NCBI GenBank assembly: GCA_030248135.1
Contig: JASANC010001770.1
Location: 62,001-126,000 of the forward strand
Source: Theristus sp. LFF4_11
Lineage: Eukaryota; Nematoda; Chromadorea; Monhysterida; Xyalidae
Length of the DNA: 64,000 nucleotides
Reading direction: 5' to 3'
This document shows, one piece after another, positions 59,225-64,000 of this stretch. The notes beneath the pieces were generated by a model. The model saw only the letters and a program-made list of their open reading frames with translations, was not told the origin of the DNA and did no database searches. Numbering within the stretch: position 1 is the stretch's first letter; each line of letters opens with the position of its first letter. A program made the translations under genes and the position numbers.

Positions 59225-62200
59225 ATGAATGGCCGTGGTGGACAAACACAGATCGTGGCCTCGTCAGCGACGACAACAACAACAACAACAACCGGGATTA
59301 TAAAAACGACGACCACGTCTAGGGTTAGGGGCTTTGAAAAAAAAATTTTTTTTTTATTTTTTTTTTCGTTTTTTTTTTAAAAAAAAATTTGGATTTTTTT
59401 TTCAAACTTAAAAAAAAAATTTTGAAAATTTTTTCTTCTACTTTGCTCTGAAAATTCGATTTATGGCATAATTTTTTGAAAGTTCAAACCAAATTTTCTT
59501 CCCAACTTCTTTGTGTGCTTAGGTAAATGTCATTATTTGGTCATTTTGACCGACGTACTCCATGTTTTTCGATTTGGATGACTTCTAGAGTCAATTTTTA
59601 GCGTTGAAATGACTTAACTGAATTGAAATATCGTTTCAGAAATCGTTTTCTTGCAACTTAGAACATGTTTTTCAGTCGGTAGGCCATGATATCTTGTTGA
59701 TTGGCGTATGTTATAGGTCTACAATGGAGTTGTGCGATATATTGTTAAACAATTTGAGCGGAGATGTTGGTTAATACCACATCACACGACCGTTTTTCAG
59801 ATACCCGATAACATGGCCACATGTTAAAACTTGCGTGCTGAGCTAAACTAACGTGTTAAACTTGCGTCTGTCAGTTGCCCGCAACGTGATCGCGAAATCA
59901 TGGTACGTGTTTTCGATACGATGATTTGAAGAGTGGGCTCTCGCCATGTGGCAGATAGCATAGCTGGTTGAACCTGAAAGTAAGTGTCTTGGGGGGGGGG
60001 GGGGCGACCGGGTCGACAGGGGTTGCCGACTTAGCTACAGCAAACAGGAATTTTTGAACACAGTCAAATTTTGGTAATTTTCTAAAGAGGAACCACTAAG
60101 AACGGTTCAATATTCAAGTACACGTGAAAAATTGCCCTGTTTTACTGTTGAAAATGCAACTTTCCCTCTATGAAATGGACATAATTTCAATAAAACACGA
60201 TTTTCGCTCTTATAGTTTCCCGGATCGTTCTGAAAATAGTCTAGATGAACTCAGCTCGACGAGACGCTTCGAACGAACCTAACTTGTAAAAAAAAAATTT
60301 TTTTTTTAAAAAAAAATTTTTTTTTTAATTTAAAAAAAAATTCGGATTTTTTTTTCCCCTAACCCTAACCACGTCATCGACATTGCCGCATCGGTCGCCG
60401 CGTCGCTACGAGAAGAAGGAGAATCTTGGTGGCGACAACGACGGCGGCGAAAACCATCACGCGGCGGCGGCTGAACTCACCGATGCGTTGTTTGAGGCTT
60501 GCCGCGACGGGAGACTGGAGGTGACACGACAACTTGTGACGCCGGCGAATGTGAACGTTTGCAACACGGACGCGCGCCAGTGCACGCCGCTGCACGTGGC
60601 TGCTGGTTTGTTTGTTTTTTTTATTTCTCTTTCCGATTCACAATTTGGGCTGCTCTTTAGACTCAAAGTGGTTGTCTGTCTCTGTATTGACTTGTAACTG
60701 GTTGAATCCGATAATGCAGTCTGACGTGAACTTTTGTGAAAATGTTGGTTACTGGTCAGAAACGGCGAAACTTACAAAACAAAACAATTGTGCGAAAAAT
60801 GCTGTATGTTTCTTTAAACCAGTCGCCTTTTTAGAGAAATACAGAACCCGCGAAAGAAGAAAGAGCGGTACCGGGTTAGTGAAACAACATGCTTCGCCAA
60901 AAAGGAGGTTTTGGGATTGCCGACCAAACCCCAATTTCAGGTTCATTCTTCAATTTAAAGTCGACGATTTCACATGTTGCAGGTTTCGGCCACTGTGACG
61001 TTGTCGAGTATTTGCTGTCGGTTGGCGCTGACATCGCGTCGCTCGATGAGGCTGGCGGCAGCGCGCTGCATGGCGCCTCTGCGTTCGGGCACACGCAGGT
61101 TAGAGTTCAATCGATCATGCTGGATTTTATCTCTTTCAGTTCGTTCATTTTGATTTACGGTTAGATCTAAAAAGCGCACACACGTTTTGGAGGAGTCGTT
61201 TTTTTTGTTCCTGCTGTTCTATTTTGGAATCAGACGCGCAGGAATCGTCTGCAATGTCTTTCCATCTGTTACCAAAACGTACACAACAACGGTCCTCGTA
61301 AAAACCGTTTTTGACAGACAAACACAATCGTTTATTTCGCTTTTTTGTGTGTTTTGTTTGGTGTGTTAGTGGTCCGTGCGAGCGTGCAAGATTCGTTCCG
61401 GTATTGTAGTACTTGAAGAGTTTAAGAAAACCACTTTGGCTTTCGGACACTTGCTGCAGTTTGATTCACCGCTTGTACACAGCAACGTCTAATGTTTTGC
61501 ACAAAACCTATGAACGTAAAACAGTCGTTTGATTGATACGTAATTATTGTGCGGCCACAAGAAGCTGTCAGTAAATTTCGTTGCAGGTGGCGCGAGTGTT
61601 GCTGAAAGCGGGCGCTGATCCGAGCATGCGCGACAAATGGCAATTCACGCCGTTGCACGAGGCTGCTGCGAAAGGAAAGGTTCCTCAGATGTTGCGCTTG
61701 ACTGACACCAATAAAAGTTTTCACAAAGAGGGGCACACCTAGAGATGTCAAGAAAAAAAAAATTTTCTATTTTTTTTCTTTAAAAAAAATTTTTTTTTTT
61801 AAATTTTTTTTTTAAATGAAAGTTGTTCAGAATTTTTTAGGGAGTCCGAATATCACCATCTGAGGAGCCACCGACTTACCATATGACCCCCACTCATATG
61901 GGAGGAGGGTGAAAATTTCAGACTTGGTTTCGGCGACCCCATTTTCCCACCGACGACATCACGTCTCGTGTTTTGCCTCTCAATTCACCTCAAATAACAT
62001 GGAAACAAGTTCCACAACAAACCGGTGTGATCATGCTGACGACGCGAGGCGAAACAGCAACGAGCAACCAACGAAGTTACGCTTGCAGTGGCAGACAGTG
62101 CAATTTCCACCTTTCGAGATCCTGAAAAACGATGCGTAAATGTGAGTTCTCTGCTTCTATCTCACCTTAGCGACATCGGAATTTGTTGAACTAGCCTTTG

Positions 62201-64000
62201 CGACGCTCAAGTACTTCAATGCGCGAGTCGATCATCACTCACCAAGGCTGAAAACAGTCGATAAATCAATCCAGAATACCACCTGCAGCGTTGAAGACTA
62301 AGTGACAAGGTAAAGTCAAAGAAAATTTTTGTTGAACTTTCGAAAAATTATGCCAAAAACGGCATTTTCAGGGCACATTAAAGAAAAAATTTCAAAAATT
62401 TTTAATAAAAAAAATAAAAAAAAATGCTTATTTTTTTTACTTTTTTTAAAAAAAAATTAAAAAAAAAATTTTTTTTTGACCCTTACATCTCTAGGCAGAC
62501 CACTAGCAGAACCACCACGCACTTCTGCGTGTAAACGTGGCAGTGGACCGGGCAATCCGAAATGCAGAGAACCGTCGCACAATTTGGGTTGATTTACAGG
62601 AGCAATGAGATTACAGCTTTTGCGGCCACATGCTGATTGACTGTTTAGCTGCGTGTGTATATTTTGAATTTTGTTGTCGATTCTATTTCTTCAGCATGGG
62701 CATATACACTGTGCCGGTAATGGTTCCGAATCACACAAACAAACACACCACACCCATGCAATCATATCATATGTAACCACGGGTGCAGTGTGATATCGCG
62801 TGTGTGTGCCTGTGTGTTTGTTTGTAACGTGGGGATTCGGATCTTCAATGCGATCAGCACGTTTTTCGTGTTTTCTCAGATCGACATGTGCATTCTGCTG
62901 TTGCAATATGGCGCGCTGAGCACCGTCTGTAACAGTGACAACAAAACCCCAATTGACGTTTGCGACCCTTCGGTGCAGCCGGTTTTTACTGGTCCGTATT
63001 GCTTGTGCTTATTTTTTCTACTGACTTTTGGCTTTCGGTGTACCCTCTGACTGATTAGTCAGTATGTGCCGATTAGTTTCAGTGTGCTAATAGTGTCTAT
63101 CGTCAAGTAAAATATCTTAGTTCAATAGTTTTATGGTCAGGCGAAATAAATTTTCAGGCGAGTATCGTAAGGACGAGATTCTGGACGCGTCTCGTAGCGG
63201 CAACGAATCGCTGCTGGCGTCGCTGTTGACACCACTGAATGTCAATTGTCATGCGACCGATGGGCGTCGGGTGAAATTATTTGAAATTAATTGCTGCGAT
63301 TCCTCATTTTGGGTTCTTTTTTCGCCAAAGTTCTTTTCTTGTGCCGTATGCTGGCACATTTTTGTATTTGGTCCACACATTGTTCTACTTTGCAAGGATT
63401 GCTTTATTTATAAAAATTTTAAAAAGTTTTCATTTGCGAGTTTCAGTCGACGCCGTTGCATTTGGCGGCTGGTTACAATCGAGTGAACATTGTGGAGCTG
63501 TTGCTGACGCACGGCGCTGATGTGCACGCCAAGGACAAGGGGTACTTGGAGTTATTGCTTGGACGGGTTGCTCTGAAATAATTTTAACTGAGCTTTTGTT
63601 TGACATCTTCACCTTAGTTCCATTGCTAATTTAGTTGACGTTTCTTTTCTTTTACAGGGGTCTCGTACCGCTGCACAACGCCTGTTCCTACGGCCATGTG
63701 GAGGTGACGGAGCTGTTGTTGAAGGTGAAAGCAGACTGTGAATTGTGCGCAACTCGCTGATTGGCTGCTGTGAAGTTTTGTTTTCTGAGTGGCCCCCCAC
63801 CCACTGGCTCAGTCAGTGTGTCAAACTGAAATTTTTCGAATGCGCGGACTGCACGATTTTGAGCGTTTCACTGTGGAAATGATTTCAAACGTTTGACGGC
63901 GAACTGGTTTCTTTTGTGTGCGTACCACTGTTTCGCTGATGTTTCAGCCAGACATAAAATCCGTCTGTGCTGGTCAACATTTTTGGTGGCCTCCGTGCCA
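59225..64000 (+). CDS. TNKS: Tankyrase, ankyrin-repeat region (partial, continues past the window)
   Basis: Coding parts: 59225-59319 with 60376-60605 (one exon split by a transposon), 60983-61098, 61587-61679, 62880-62991, 63158-63270, 63447-63541 and 63658-63724, all phase-consistent with GT-AG introns. The N-terminus is Thr-rich and low in complexity. Ankyrin repeats follow: [57 protein letters not shown], then [54 protein letters not shown] and [20 protein letters not shown]. The last four blocks are nearly identical to human tankyrase and identify it over other ankyrin proteins. The ankyrin clusters bind RxxPDG-type motifs of targets such as axin. The SAM and PARP domains should lie downstream, outside the window. 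The 59225 ATG is inferred: it is the first in frame with the split exon. Confidence 0.9.
59320..60367. mobile_element. hAT-like MITE in the first coding exon of tankyrase
   Basis: The ends are TAGGGTTAGGGG and CCCCTAACCCTA with exact 8-bp duplications ACCACGTC at 59312-59319 and 60368-60375. The 1048-bp body matches 20958-22010 in inverted orientation. Reading from the ATG at 59225 into the left duplication and resuming after the right one keeps a single open frame, whereas the element itself introduces stops at once (TAG as its first codon-sized unit). Confidence 0.9.
61740..62493. mobile_element. hAT-like MITE with TAGAGATGT ends
   Basis: The ends are TAGAGATGTCAAG and TTACATCTCTA, followed by A/T runs. 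The flanking octamers GGCACACC and GGCAGACC match at 7 of 8 positions. The element (754 bp) lies in the intron between tankyrase exons ending 61679 and starting 62880. Internal words such as GAAAAATTATGCCA resemble the TAGGGTTAGGGG family. Confidence 0.75.
63725..64000. other. Tankyrase intron reaching the window end
   Basis: After the AAG|GTGAAA donor at 63724 no further ankyrin exon is seen before 64000. A CTGATTGG octamer is at about 63758. Confidence 0.5.

Overview
The window comes from a compact but transposon-rich invertebrate animal genome. Genes have many short GT-AG introns in all three phases, GC-rich exons lie in AT-rich spacer, and the gene set is animal. A GT92 (DUF23) glycosyltransferase, a globin with long tails and a NADAR protein suggest a nematode or nematode-like animal. 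The species cannot be fixed from this sequence. Exons were assembled by hand from reading frame, splice signals, phase agreement and remembered family sequences; no search was run.

Layout. 1-4.5 kb: no recognisable gene, several TIR elements. 4.5-13.2 kb (+): globin-domain gene with poly-Q; its introns hold three TIR elements and a 2.6-kb 19-bp satellite. 13.95-19.68 kb (-): complete 26S proteasome subunit Rpn5/PSMD12. 19.7-24.5 kb: nested transposons, G/C homopolymer blocks and a long-armed inverted-repeat element. 24.57-25.03 kb (+): the last two exons of the mRNA export factor Rae1, with no visible 5' part. 26-30 kb: hAT-like MITEs and some unassigned exons. 30.0-31.5 kb (-): oligoribonuclease (REXO2). 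32.05-33.5 kb (-): ubiquitin-L40 fusion. 34.1-35.6 kb (-): NADAR-domain protein. 36.6-38.6 kb (+): GT92 glycosyltransferase. 38.6-47.6 kb: gene-poor. 47.7-56.5 kb (-): condensin subunit 2 (NCAPH/Barren), 21 exons. 56.6-59.1 kb: composite transposon. 59.2 kb to the window end (+): tankyrase, the ankyrin-repeat part, cut off by the window edge.

The genes are unrelated housekeeping loci (proteolysis, translation, RNA turnover, chromosome condensation, poly-ADP-ribosylation) and do not form one pathway. The most unusual content is repetitive: a hAT-like MITE family with 8-bp target duplications, one copy of which sits inside the first coding exon of tankyrase; a 19-bp satellite apparently grown inside a TIR element within a globin intron; and a foldback element built from tandem CCGGCCCG-type units inside a condensin intron. 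No new gene system could be demonstrated.
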